Assembly: GCF_006715635.1 (NCBI RefSeq)
Contig: NZ_VFNP01000002.1
Coordinates: 2,976,001-3,040,000, forward strand
From: Streptomyces sp. SLBN-118
GTDB taxonomy: Bacteria; Actinomycetota; Actinomycetes; Streptomycetales; Streptomycetaceae
Direction: 5' to 3'
DNA: 64,000 bases
The position numbers were made by a program, and so were the translations under genes. The notes under the pieces are model-generated. The model was not told the DNA's origin. It saw only the letters and a program-made list of their open reading frames with translations, and made no database searches. This document shows positions 8,953 to 17,800 of the stretch, piece after piece (the first letter of the stretch is position 1; the number at the start of each line of letters is the position of its first letter).

Positions 8953-10155
8953 TCAGCGCCGGTGTGAGCCGCTCTCCGTCTGCCGCGCCTTCCTGCTGCC
9001 GTCTGGCCACATACGCGGACGCCGCTTGGCCGCCAGGTCCTCGATCCAGCCCACGGCGACGATCATCAGCCCGATCAGCGGCCAGACCACGAGGAACATC
9101 AGAATCGTGTACGTCGCCTCCAGCCCGCCGCCCAGGTGAGCGTCCACGAAGGGGATCTCCCACAACAGGTCCAGCACGGGGATCGTGGCCATGATCAGGG
9201 TGTTGTGCCAGAGGTAGATCGTCACCGCGCGGTTGTTGAACAGCGTGACGTACCTGTCGAAGCGGGCGAGCTTTCCGGGCAGCTCCTGCCAGGACGGGGA
9301 GAACTGCAGCAGGATCACCACGAAGCCCAGCGACCAGGTGGCCTGGGCCAGCGGGATGTCGTTCAGGTCCCAGCCGTCCACGGTCTGGTGGCCGGAGGCC
9401 CACCACAGCCCGAAGGCCATCATCACAGCGGAGCAAGACATCACGACAAAGCGCGGAAGCTGCTTCAGCAGGCCCTCGTGGTGGGCGAAGCCGAGCACCC
9501 AGCAGGAGCCGAAGACCGCGAAGTCCGAAACGGCATTGCCGGTCTCGCCGGGGATCGTCACCAGGCCGGTGCCGACGATCGCGGTGAGGCCGAGCGGCGC
9601 GAGCAGTGTCACCCAGGGCAGCCTGCGAAAGGCCCAGAGCAGCAGCGGCGAGGCGATGACGAACCACAGGTAGGCGCGCAGATACCAGAGCGGACCCACC
9701 GCCTGGACCGCCCAGGTGTCCTCCAGCAGACCGGCCTTGTCACCGATGCTCCAGGGGAATTCGGGGGCGCCGACCGGGACGATGTAGCAGAACAGCCTGG
9801 CGAACCACCACAGCCCCTCCTCCCTGACCGGCTTCCAGCCGGCCACGAAGAGCATGGTGAGCATGACGGCGCTGAACGCCCACAGCGGCGGGAGCAGCCT
9901 GCGGACACGGCCGCGGATCACTGCGAGCGCGGGCCGCGACAGCGAACGCGCCATCAACGAGCCGGCGAGCGCGAACATCACGCCCATGGAGGGGAACAGG
10001 ATCGTCAGCCAGGCCCAGCCGAATATGTGGTAGACGACGACACGGACGAGGGCGACGGAGCGCAGCAGGTCCAGATAGCGGTCACGGCCCGGCCGGGCGG
10101 CGGGAGCGGGCGGCTTGAGGTCCGGCGCCGCGGCTGCGGTGGAGCTGTGGCTCAC
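8953..10155 (-). CDS. membrane acyltransferase (acyltransferase 3 family)
   Basis: 400 residues with about ten membrane spans. The N-terminal signatures of the family are RDRYLDLLRSVALVRVVVYHIFGWAW (catalytic-type His in the first span) and RRLLPPLWAF. Members O-acylate carbohydrate polymers or lipids on or across the membrane. The GTG start overlaps the stop of the preceding deacetylase/glycosyltransferase gene by four bases (GTGA), so the two proteins are translationally coupled. An acylation step on the same extracellular glycan is the natural inference. The donor and target are not visible in the sequence. Confidence 0.82.
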   Translation of the reverse strand: MSHSSTAAAAPDLKPPAPAARPGRDRYLDLLRSVALVRVVVYHIFGWAWLTILFPSMGVMFALAGSLMARSLSRPALAVIRGRVRRLLPPLWAFSAVMLTMLFVAGWKPVREEGLWWFARLFCYIVPVGAPEFPWSIGDKAGLLEDTWAVQAVGPLWYLRAYLWFVIASPLLLWAFRRLPWVTLLAPLGLTAIVGTGLVTIPGETGNAVSDFAVFGSCWVLGFAHHEGLLKQLPRFVVMSCSAVMMAFGLWWASGHQTVDGWDLNDIPLAQATWSLGFVVILLQFSPSWQELPGKLARFDRYVTLFNNRAVTIYLWHNTLIMATIPVLDLLWEIPFVDAHLGGGLEATYTILMFLVVWPLIGLMIVAVGWIEDLAAKRRPRMWPDGSRKARQTESGSHRR

Positions 10156-12347
10156 GCGACCGGCCTCCGGTCCTCACTGCTGCGCCGCGGGCTGGGTATG
10201 ACGCCGGGCGCCTCCACCGCTCCCGTACGCCGCAGTTTCTGCCAGCGCAGCCGGCCGCCGGTCAGGGCGGTGATCCAGGACTGCAGCAGCACGACGTACA
10301 TCAACTGCCGGTACAGCAGCTGCTGGAGCGGCAGCGAGATCAGATGGAGCATACGCTCGCGGTCCAGCCGGAAGGCGTACGCGGCACACACGAGCTGGAT
10401 GGCGAGTACACCCAGCCAGGCGGCGATCGTCTTCTGGGTGGGGCCGAAGACCAGTCCGTACAGCAGGAAGACGTCGATCAGCGGGGCCAGCAGCGGGGCC
10501 AGCACCATGAAGAGGGAGACCAGCGGCAGGCCCACACGGCCGAAGCGGCCCGAGGGACCGCGCTCCACGAGGGCGCCCCTGTGCTTCCAGATGGCCTGCA
10601 TCGTGCCGTACGACCAGCGGTAGCGTTGCGACCACAGCTGCTGCACGGTCTCGGGGGCCTCGGTCCAGGCGCGGGCCCGCTCGGCGTAGACGACGCGCCA
10701 GCCGTCGCGGTGGATGGCCATGGTGATGTCGGTGTCCTCGGCGAGGGTGTCCTCGCTCATGCCACCGACGCGGTCCAGGGCCTGTCGGCGGAAGGCGCCG
10801 ACCGCACCGGGGATGGTCGGCATGCAGCCCAGCAGGTCGTACATGCGGCGGTCGAGGTTGAAGCCCATGACGTATTCGATGTGCTGCCAGGCACCGATCA
10901 GGCTGTCTCGGTTGCCGACCTTGGCATTGCCCGCGACCGCGCCGACGCGCATGTCGCCGAAGGGCTGGACGAGCTCGCGCACGGTTGACGGCTCGAAGAC
11001 GGTGTCGCCGTCCATCATCACGACGATGTCGTAGCGGGCGTTCCTGATGCCGTTGTTGAGGGCCGCGGGCTTTCCGGAGTTGGGCTGGCGCAGGACCCGG
11101 ACGCCCGGAAGCAGCATCGCCTCGACTATGTCCGCGGTGCCGTCCGTGGAGCCGTCGTCGATGACGACGACCTCGATGGGGTGGTCGCTCGCCGTCAGCG
11201 AGCGGACCGTGTTGGCTATGCACTCGCGTTCGTTGTACGCGGGGACCAGCACCGACACCGGGCGGGTGACCGCCGGGCCCCAGCTGAAGCCGCGCCTTCG
11301 CACCTTGCGGGCGTGCGCGAAGGAGAGCACCAGCATCAGCCCGAAGCGCGCGAAGACGAGCACGCCGATCGCCGCGAGACCGACGACCAGGACTTCGGTC
11401 GTGTTCTCGGAGAAGGCGACCGCTGAGACGAAGGCCTTGCCCTTCCACAGCTCGGGGCCGGTGACCTTGGTGTGGGCGCTGGGCGCGTCGAGCGCCTCGG
11501 TGAGGTTGGTGAAGCGGTAGCCGCGCGCCTTCATCTGCGGCAGGAAGCGGCCGAGTGCCTCGACGGTCTGCGAGCGGTTTCCGCCGGAATCGTGCATCAG
11601 GACGATCGAGCCGCTGGTGCCCTTGGGAGTGGCCTGCTTGATGATCGCGTCGACGCCGGGGCGCTTCCAGTCCTCGGAGTCGGTGTTGTTGAAGGCGGTG
11701 ATGTAGCCGCGGCTGCCGATGTACTGGGTGACCGGCCAGGACTTGTCGTCCAGGGCGTCGGAGAAGGAGGAGTACGGCGGGCGGAAGAGCGAGGTGTGGA
11801 TGCCTGCCGCGCCCGCGAGCGCCAGCTGGTTCTGCGAGAGCTCCCAGTCGATGCGCGCGGTCGACTGGTAGGACAGGTCGGGGTGGTTGAAGGTGTGCAG
11901 TCCGACCTCGTGGCCCTCGCGGACCATCCGTTCCACCAGCTCGGGGTGGCGCGAGGTCATGGTGCCGGTGACGAAGAAGACGGCGTGGGCGTCGTACTGC
12001 TTCAGCTGGTCCAGGACCTTCGGCGTCCAGACGGGGTCCGGGCCGTCGTCGAAGGTCAGCACCAGCCTGCGGTCGGGGATGCTCAGCGCTTTGGGCGCGG
12101 CCTTGTCGCGCGCGTCGATGACCGGTCCGCCATTGAGAATCTCCTCGGGAACCTGGTGGGTCGGGGCGGGCGGGCGTACGCGGTGGTCGGCCAGGATCTC
12201 GCTGTGCACATAGCCGCGCAGCATCAGCATCGCGAGCAGGGCGACCAGGATGAGGACGGGCAGGAGATAGCGCATGGGCATTCTGCGCCGCGCGACGCGC
12301 CGGGCCCTGCGGCGCTGCCGCGGGCCCCTGATGTCGGGGTGTGTCAT
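10152..12347 (-). CDS. matB: bifunctional polysaccharide deacetylase / family 2 glycosyltransferase, MatB type
   Basis: 731 residues. After a basic N-terminus and one span (about 27-45) comes a NodB deacetylase domain (about 90-290) with metal-binding TFDDGPDP, HTFNHPD (His-x3-His) and FRPPYSSFSD. A second span (about 325-345) leads to a processive GT2 domain with VLVPAYNE, IDDGSTDGT, MMDGDT (DxD), AEDTD and the QxxRW motif QRYRW. C-terminal membrane spans form the export channel. The architecture matches S. coelicolor MatB (SCO2962), which with MatA makes a poly-beta-1,6-GlcNAc-like surface glycan that glues mycelial pellets. ATG directly abuts the upstream stop codon. Confidence 0.9.
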   Translation of the reverse strand: MTHPDIRGPRQRRRARRVARRRMPMRYLLPVLILVALLAMLMLRGYVHSEILADHRVRPPAPTHQVPEEILNGGPVIDARDKAAPKALSIPDRRLVLTFDDGPDPVWTPKVLDQLKQYDAHAVFFVTGTMTSRHPELVERMVREGHEVGLHTFNHPDLSYQSTARIDWELSQNQLALAGAAGIHTSLFRPPYSSFSDALDDKSWPVTQYIGSRGYITAFNNTDSEDWKRPGVDAIIKQATPKGTSGSIVLMHDSGGNRSQTVEALGRFLPQMKARGYRFTNLTEALDAPSAHTKVTGPELWKGKAFVSAVAFSENTTEVLVVGLAAIGVLVFARFGLMLVLSFAHARKVRRRGFSWGPAVTRPVSVLVPAYNERECIANTVRSLTASDHPIEVVVIDDGSTDGTADIVEAMLLPGVRVLRQPNSGKPAALNNGIRNARYDIVVMMDGDTVFEPSTVRELVQPFGDMRVGAVAGNAKVGNRDSLIGAWQHIEYVMGFNLDRRMYDLLGCMPTIPGAVGAFRRQALDRVGGMSEDTLAEDTDITMAIHRDGWRVVYAERARAWTEAPETVQQLWSQRYRWSYGTMQAIWKHRGALVERGPSGRFGRVGLPLVSLFMVLAPLLAPLIDVFLLYGLVFGPTQKTIAAWLGVLAIQLVCAAYAFRLDRERMLHLISLPLQQLLYRQLMYVVLLQSWITALTGGRLRWQKLRRTGAVEAPGVIPSPRRSSEDRRPVA

Positions 12348-13049
12348 TTAGAGCGCGCCTTCTTGCACGGGTGGATCAGTGGGATTCGTCGACGGGCCCG
12401 GATCGGACGGTGCGGACACCGACGGACTGGGGTCCGGCTCGGGCCCGGGGGCGCTACCGCCGCCGCCCGGAGTGGCGGACGCGGATGCCCCGGGCACGGG
12501 CACTCCCTTGCCGGAGGGCTGGGGAACCGCGGAACCGGAGGTGGCGGGGCCCGGTCCGGCCGGGAGCCCGCCGGGGCCGCCCGAGGCGGAGCCGGAGGGG
12601 CGGGGCAGGAGGGCGCCGGTGGAGTCGGTGGGGGCGGGCGCGCCGGGTACACCGCCGGGTGGGACCTGCGCGGATGTGCTGTCGCTGGGGGCGGGCTGGA
12701 TCTCGACCTTGTCGGTCCCCTCCTTCTCGCCCGTGCCGAGCCCGGGCAGCAGGGGCGCGGCGGAGTTGCCGCCGACGAGGGCGACGACGAGCGTCACGGC
12801 ATAGCAGGCGCAGGCAATGGCCAGGACCCAGCCGAGACGGCGGAACTTCTTGCTGCGGCGGCCGCTCTCGTCGACGAACACCGGCCCGTCGGAGCCCTCT
12901 TGGACGACAGAACCGCCGGAACCGGACGTACCGGCCGGCAGATCGCCCAGAAACCGGCCACGGCCGTCAAGCTGGATCGTTACCTCGCTCGGCTCATTGG
13001 TATAGCCGAAACGGGCATCTTCTTGCCAATTTTTCACTGTTGTACGCAC
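12348..13049 (-). CDS. single-span membrane protein with Pro/Ser/Gly-rich extracellular tail, at the matA position
   Basis: About 233 residues from GTG 13049; the start is uncertain because the nearby purine-rich box GGGGG sits only two bases away. A cytoplasmic N-terminal segment of about 80 residues (including EVTIQLDGRGRFLGDLP) is followed by RRSKKFRRLG and one membrane span (WVLAIACACYAVTLVVALVGG). The remaining ~120 residues are low-complexity Pro/Ser/Gly/Ala. Its stop codon touches the start of matB, so they form one operon. By position it corresponds to matA (SCO2963 region). No catalytic motif is visible, and a scaffold or partner role for MatB is only inferred. Confidence 0.75.
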   Translation of the reverse strand: MRTTVKNWQEDARFGYTNEPSEVTIQLDGRGRFLGDLPAGTSGSGGSVVQEGSDGPVFVDESGRRSKKFRRLGWVLAIACACYAVTLVVALVGGNSAAPLLPGLGTGEKEGTDKVEIQPAPSDSTSAQVPPGGVPGAPAPTDSTGALLPRPSGSASGGPGGLPAGPGPATSGSAVPQPSGKGVPVPGASASATPGGGGSAPGPEPDPSPSVSAPSDPGPSTNPTDPPVQEGAL

Positions 13050-13190
13050 ATCCCCCACTGGCTGGAATCGAGTGCGCGCACGACTGCCCGGACACTGCCG
13101 GACTGGGTCCCCACCCAACCTGCGCACCCTTTACCCCACTCACCCGGACCAAGAATGTAGCGCACACCGGTGACACCCCGTGCCCTTGTG

Positions 13191-14156
13191 TCAGTTGTTG
13201 TCACCCATCAGCGACATATCACTTTCGGGCAACCAGGCGTTGGCGTCCCGTTCCAGCCAGCCCTCTTGCCCGGCCAGCTCTGCGGCCGCCGACCGCAGCG
13301 CATCCACCCCTGGGTGACGGATGCTTTTTCGCCACACCATCGAGACCGGCGACAGCGGTACGGGGTCCACTATCGGGCGCAGCACAGTGCCGGGCATGGC
13401 CGGAAAGTCCACCACCGCCAGTACCGGAGTACGCGTCTTCGCCATCACCCGCCGGAACTCCTCGAAGCCGATCGCCACAGGTGCGGGCGGCGCGATCGTG
13501 ATCCCGCGCCCGGCGAAGAGCCGCCGCGCCAGATCCGTCCACTCCAGGGTTGCCGGATTACCCGCACCGGCATATACGGTCTCGCCGGCGAGCGCGTTCA
13601 ACGGAATCTGCTCCCGCTCTGCGAGCGGGTGGTCCAGCGGCAGCAGGACGGCCATCGGCTCGTACCGCACCGGCTGATGGGACAGAAGCGCCCGCACGGC
13701 CGGTTCCAGTCCGGCCATGCGGCCGAAGGAGACATCGAGCCGCCCGGCGACGATCTCGGCGGCGGCGCCGGTGAGACCGCTCTGGAAGCGGGCCATCAGC
13801 TCACAGTCCGGCGCGAGTTCCCTCGCCCTGGCCAGCACCCGGCCCGATGCCATGCCCTCGGTGTTGAGGTCGACGAGCAGCGGCCGCGAGGCTCCCGCCG
13901 CGGCCGCGAACAGTTCGTCCTGCGCGTGGAGAACGCCACGCGCGTAGGGAAGCAGCCGCTCGCCGTCGCCGGTGAGCGTCACCTGCCGCGTGGTCCGAAC
14001 GAAGAGCTCGGCAGCCAACTCCCTCTCCAGCCGCCGGATGTCACGGCTGAGCGCCTGCTGGGCGACATACAGCCGGGCGGCGGCACGGGTGAAGTGCAGC
14101 TCGTCGGCGACGGCGACGAAGGCGCGCAGCAGGCGGGGGTCGAGGTCTCTGGCCAC
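13191..14156 (-). CDS. LysR-family transcriptional regulator
   Basis: 321 residues. The N-terminal winged helix-turn-helix is typical: LLRAFVAVADELHFTRAAARLYVAQQALSRDIRRLE (about 8-45). The C-terminal periplasmic-binding-protein-like effector domain spans ~90-300. The GTG start at 14156 lies 83 bp from the divergent MFS transporter gene, the standard layout in which the LysR protein controls its neighbour. The inducer is unknown. Confidence 0.88.
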   Translation of the reverse strand: MARDLDPRLLRAFVAVADELHFTRAAARLYVAQQALSRDIRRLERELAAELFVRTTRQVTLTGDGERLLPYARGVLHAQDELFAAAAGASRPLLVDLNTEGMASGRVLARARELAPDCELMARFQSGLTGAAAEIVAGRLDVSFGRMAGLEPAVRALLSHQPVRYEPMAVLLPLDHPLAEREQIPLNALAGETVYAGAGNPATLEWTDLARRLFAGRGITIAPPAPVAIGFEEFRRVMAKTRTPVLAVVDFPAMPGTVLRPIVDPVPLSPVSMVWRKSIRHPGVDALRSAAAELAGQEGWLERDANAWLPESDMSLMGDNN

Positions 14157-14239
14157 GCTCCGAATTTACAACAGGGGTGTGTCAATGAGGCCTGAGCAGG
14201 TGTTGGACGGTTCGAGCGCCTGGCGGCGAGGGTTGCTCC

Positions 14240-15502
14240 ATGCCGCATCCAGCCGACGTCGAACACCCTCCAGCCCCTCCGGCGATCGAGGAGCGGGGTC
14301 CGGGGCGCAGCCCCGGCGCGCGCCCCAGCCCCTACCGCCGGCTCTTCGCACCGACAGGCGCCGCCGCCTTCACCGCCGGCAACCTCCTCGCCCGTCTCCC
14401 CATGGGCATGTTCGGCGTCAGCGGCGTCATCATGATCGCCGGAGCCCGCGGCTCGTACGCCCTCGCCGGAGCCGTCACCGCGACCGGCCTCGCCGCGACC
14501 GCACTGGTCGCGCCGTGGACCGCGCGGCTCGTGGACCGGCACGGGCAGGCCCGGGTCGCGGTGCCCGCGACGGCGCTCGCCGTGCTGGGTTCGCTCGCCC
14601 TGTTGCTGTGCGTACGCCTCGGCGCACCCGACTGGACCCTGTTCGCCGCGTACGCCGCGACCGCCACGACCCCCAACACCGGCGGCATGTCCCGCGCCCG
14701 CTGGGCCCATCTGCACCGCGGCGACCCGGCCGCGCTGCACACCGCGAACTCCTTCGAGCAGGCCGCCGACGAGCTGTGCTTCATGCTCGGCCCCGTGCTC
14801 GCCGCGTTCCTGTGCTCAGCGCTCTTCCCGGAGGCGGGCACTCTGACGGGCGCGATCCTGCTGCTCACCGGAGTCCTCATCTTCGCGGCCCAGCGCGACA
14901 CCGAGCCGCCGGTCACCGCCCTCCCGGCGCGCACCCGCTCCCCGCTGCGTACGCCGGGCATGGCGCCGCTGCTCGCGGTTTTCCTCGCGACCGGCGCGGT
15001 CTTCGGCTCGATGGAGGTCGTCACGATCGCCTTCGCGGACGGCCGGGGGCAGGCCAGCGCCGCGGGCGCGGTGCTCGCGCTCCAGGCCGCCGGTTCGTGC
15101 GCGGCGGGCCTGGCGTACGGCAGGTTCCGCCCCGCCCGGGTCCTCCCCCGCCGCCTGATGATCTGCCTCGCCGCGATGACGGTCCTCATGTCGCTGCCCC
15201 TGCTTGCCGCGGCCACGGGTTCCCTTCCCGCCGTCGCCGTTGCCCTCCTCGCGGCGGGCATGGCCACGGCCCCGACGATGGTCACGGGGATGACGGTGAT
15301 CCAACGCCTCACGCCCGAGGGCCAGTTGAACGAAGGCATGACGCTCGCGGTCACCGCGCTGCTCGGCGGCATAGCAGCCGGTTCGGCGACGGGCGGCTGG
15401 ACGGTGGAGCACGCGAGCACGGCGTACGGATATCTGGTCCCCCTCGCGGCGGCGGCGACCGCCCTCCTGCTGGCCTCGGCGGGCCGGAGCAAGCGGTACT
15501 GA
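14240..15502 (+). CDS. MFS transporter, probable drug or metabolite efflux
   Basis: 420 residues with twelve predicted spans (from about residue 38: GAAAFTAGNLLARLPMGMFG). The loop TARLVDRHGQARV matches the MFS A-like motif between spans 2 and 3. It is divergent from the LysR gene and probably regulated by it. The hydrophilic N-terminal ~35 residues look unlike a transporter start and are encoded by a GC-rich palindromic stretch (GGGTCCGGGGCGCAGCCCCG, about 14297-14316). Either a repeat has entered the 5' coding region or the true start is further in. Confidence 0.8.
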   Translation: MPHPADVEHPPAPPAIEERGPGRSPGARPSPYRRLFAPTGAAAFTAGNLLARLPMGMFGVSGVIMIAGARGSYALAGAVTATGLAATALVAPWTARLVDRHGQARVAVPATALAVLGSLALLLCVRLGAPDWTLFAAYAATATTPNTGGMSRARWAHLHRGDPAALHTANSFEQAADELCFMLGPVLAAFLCSALFPEAGTLTGAILLLTGVLIFAAQRDTEPPVTALPARTRSPLRTPGMAPLLAVFLATGAVFGSMEVVTIAFADGRGQASAAGAVLALQAAGSCAAGLAYGRFRPARVLPRRLMICLAAMTVLMSLPLLAAATGSLPAVAVALLAAGMATAPTMVTGMTVIQRLTPEGQLNEGMTLAVTALLGGIAAGSATGGWTVEHASTAYGYLVPLAAAATALLLASAGRSKRY

Positions 15503-15523
15503 GAGCCGCGGCACCACACGACG

Positions 15524-15554
15524 AAGGCCCGGTCTGCCGTAGCAGCCGGGCCTT
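15524..15554. terminator. bidirectional terminator between the MFS gene and tmRNA
   Basis: AAGGCCCGG (15524-15532) pairs with CCGGGCCTT (15546-15554) around 13 bases. It lies 21 bp past the MFS stop and 17 bp past the mature 3' end of the oppositely oriented tmRNA, so it can serve both. Confidence 0.75.
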
Positions 15555-15570
15555 TGACGCATGGGATGAG

Positions 15571-15938
15571 TGGAGATGGCGGGAATCGAACCCGCGTCCA
15601 ACGGTGCAGAATCAGGGCTTCTCCGAGCGCAGTCCGCTTCGATTTTCTCGGCCCCGGAGATCACACGGACAAGTCTCCGACGGGCTCAGTCACTGTTTGA
15701 TTTCCCTCTGAACCCCGTGACCGGGCTTAGAGGTTTAGTTCCCTAGCTGATGCCAGGATCCGGGTCGGGAACAGCCCCGGGCTGACAAGTTCGCTAGTCG
15801 CTACTTAGGCAGCGAGGGCGAACTGAGTGCTCTTGTTATCGGCACTTATTGGTTGCGACATATGGTTAACGAGATCATTGCCGCTTCCTCGGCTCGCTTC
15901 CCCTGCTTCGACATCCGCTGTCGAAACCGATCATCCCC
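15571..15938 (-). ncRNA. ssrA: transfer-messenger RNA (tmRNA)
   Basis: About 368 nucleotides. The tRNA-like ends pair: 5' GGGGATG (15938-15932) with CATCTCC (15578-15572), discriminator A at 15571; CCA is not encoded. The T-arm near the 3' end reads GCGGGTTCGATTCCCGC. The tag reading frame runs from the resume codon GCC (15843-15841) to TAA (15807-15805) and encodes ADNKSTQFALAA, ending in the ALAA degradation signal. tmRNA with SmpB frees stalled ribosomes and marks the nascent peptide for proteolysis. The smpB gene lies about 150 bp upstream on the same strand. Confidence 0.95.
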
Positions 15939-16086
15939 ATGTTGATTTTTCAAACCACGCCCCTGCTGTGAGGGGCAGATGCCATCGTACGTGACCAACG
16001 CACGACGGTGCCAGCCCATTACTCCGGGCCGGGAACCTGCAGGTCACGTCCGTAGGAGTCCCGCAGGAGGTCGGGCCGGCCGGAGA

Positions 16087-16566
16087 TCAGGCCCGCTGAC
16101 GCTTCTTCGCGGCCGAGATGGCACGGTCCGTCTCGCGCCGGTCCTGCTTCTCACGCAGCGTCTGGCGCTTGTCGTACTCCTTCTTGCCCTTCGCCAGCGC
16201 GATCTCGACCTTGGCCCGCCCGTCCTTGAAGTACAGCACCAGCGGAACGATGGTGTGGCCGGTCTCCTGCGACTTCGACTCGAGCTTGTCGATCTCGGCT
16301 CGGTGCATCAGCAGCTTCCGCTTGCGCCGCGCGCTGTGATTGGTCCACGTCCCCTGCGTGTACTCCGGTACGTGCACGTTGTGCAGCCACGCCTCGTGGG
16401 CGTCGATCTGGACGAAGCCGTCCACCAGCGAGGCCCGCCCCTGACGCAGCGACTTCACCTCGGTACCTGTCAGCACGAGACCGCACTCGTAGGTGTCGAG
16501 GATGGTGTAGTCGTGCCGCGCCTTCTTGTTCTGCGCGATCAGCTTGCGCCCTTTTTCCTTAGCCAT
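16087..16566 (-). CDS. smpB: SsrA-binding protein SmpB
   Basis: 159 residues, the usual length. Family motifs include an N-terminal ending in [23 protein letters not shown], the central [19 protein letters not shown], and [13 protein letters not shown]. The basic C-terminal tail ([20 protein letters not shown]) occupies the ribosomal mRNA path and triggers trans-translation. It sits next to its RNA partner ssrA and 18 bp downstream of the S41 protease gene. Confidence 0.97.
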   Translation of the reverse strand: MAKEKGRKLIAQNKKARHDYTILDTYECGLVLTGTEVKSLRQGRASLVDGFVQIDAHEAWLHNVHVPEYTQGTWTNHSARRKRKLLMHRAEIDKLESKSQETGHTIVPLVLYFKDGRAKVEIALAKGKKEYDKRQTLREKQDRRETDRAISAAKKRQRA

Positions 16567-16584
16567 AGTGCGGTCATTTTCGCA

Positions 16585-17742
16585 CTAAGACCCGCCCCCG
16601 AGGCCACCCAATACCGTCTGGGCCCGATCCTCGGCCCGCTCGTTCGCCGTGAGGTCCGGGGTGATGCCGCGCCCGTCGACGCTGTGACCGGCCGGAGTGC
16701 GGTAGTGGCCGACGGTCAGCTCGGCGACCGAGCCGTCGGGCAGGCGGCTGGGCATCTGGACCGAGCCCTTGCCGAAGGTGCGCGAGCCGACCGTGATCGC
16801 CCGGCCGCGGTCCTGCAGCGCCCCGGTGACCAGCTCGGCCGCGCTCATCGTGCCGCTGTCGACCAGGGCGACGACGGGTCTGGTGGTGTCCCCGCCGGGC
16901 GACGCGTACAGGGCACGCTGCTCGCCCCTGATGTCGTACGTGGCGACCAGACCACCGTCCAGGAAGGCGGAGGCGGCAGTGACGGCCTCGGCGACCAGTC
17001 CTCCGGCGTTGCCCCGCAGGTCCAGCAGGACGCCTGCGCCCGCGGGGGCGCCGGCGACCGCCTCGCGCACCCGGGCGCCCGAACCCTTGGTGAAGGAGGC
17101 GACCTTGATCATTACCGCCCCGCCCTGGAGGTGCTGGACGGTGACGGCCCGAGTGCTCAGCGTGGTGCGTACCAGCCTCTCGGTCCACACCCGGCCGCGC
17201 CGCTGAAGACCGAGGACGACGCTGGTGCGTTCGCCGCCGCGCAGCAGTGCGACCACCTCGGTGACGGGGCGCTCGGCGACCGGGAGGCCGTTGATCGTAC
17301 GCAGCCGGTCACCGGCCCTGATGTCCGCCTTTGCCGCGGGGCCGCCGGGCTGGACCTCGGCGACCTCGACCTGCCCGCCGGCGGCGCGCCTGGCCGTGAG
17401 GCCGACGCCGGTGTACTGGCCGTCGAGGGCCTGCTCGAACGCCTCGTACTCGCTCTTGTCGTAGACCGCGCCCCATCTGTCCCCGCTGCGGCTGACGACT
17501 GCCTCGGCGGCCTCGGTGCCGGACTTGCCGTCGGCCATCGCCTCGGCTGCGGCCCGGGCGACGTCGTCCACGGTCGCGGCGGCCGTCTTGGCGGCAAGGC
17601 GCGGTGCGTTCTCGCCGTCGTGCGGCAGGGAGTTGGTGGCGGCCGCGGTGGCCAGAACACTTGCGAAGACCAATGTCAGGGCCGCCCCGCGGCGGATGCG
17701 GCGGGGCCGAGGGCAGAACTCCGAGCCCGGCATGGCGCCCAC
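16585..17742 (-). CDS. S41-family carboxyl-terminal processing protease
   Basis: 385 residues. An N-terminal hydrophobic segment (RRGAALTLVFASVLATAAATNS) exports or anchors the enzyme. A PDZ domain (about 135-215, with GVGLTARR and GDRLRTINGLPV) precedes the S41 peptidase domain (about 225-370). The catalytic Ser lies in DSGTMSAAELV and the general-base Lys in RTFGKGSVQ. CTPs trim C-termini of envelope proteins and can activate cell-wall hydrolases. The start is a GTG at 17742, with an ATG three codons in. It lies between ftsX and smpB on the same strand, with an apparent terminator separating it from ftsX. Confidence 0.92.
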   Translation of the reverse strand: MGAMPGSEFCPRPRRIRRGAALTLVFASVLATAAATNSLPHDGENAPRLAAKTAAATVDDVARAAAEAMADGKSGTEAAEAVVSRSGDRWGAVYDKSEYEAFEQALDGQYTGVGLTARRAAGGQVEVAEVQPGGPAAKADIRAGDRLRTINGLPVAERPVTEVVALLRGGERTSVVLGLQRRGRVWTERLVRTTLSTRAVTVQHLQGGAVMIKVASFTKGSGARVREAVAGAPAGAGVLLDLRGNAGGLVAEAVTAASAFLDGGLVATYDIRGEQRALYASPGGDTTRPVVALVDSGTMSAAELVTGALQDRGRAITVGSRTFGKGSVQMPSRLPDGSVAELTVGHYRTPAGHSVDGRGITPDLTANERAEDRAQTVLGGLGGGS

Positions 17743-17758
17743 TCTAGGACAAGCGAAC

Positions 17759-17789
17759 GGCGCCGTACGGCGGTTGGCCGGACGGCGCC
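17759..17789. terminator. hairpin terminator after ftsX
   Basis: GGCGCCGT (17759-17766) pairs with ACGGCGCC (17782-17789); outer AAGCG/CGCTT arms can extend it. It lies 12 bp past the ftsX stop and just before the S41 protease gene. Confidence 0.5.
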
Positions 17790-17800
17790 AGGGGCGCTTG

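Noticed and set aside
15571..15600. Possible ordinary tRNA 3' end
   Set aside because: The matching 5' acceptor strand is 360 bases away and a tag reading frame lies between, so it is tmRNA.
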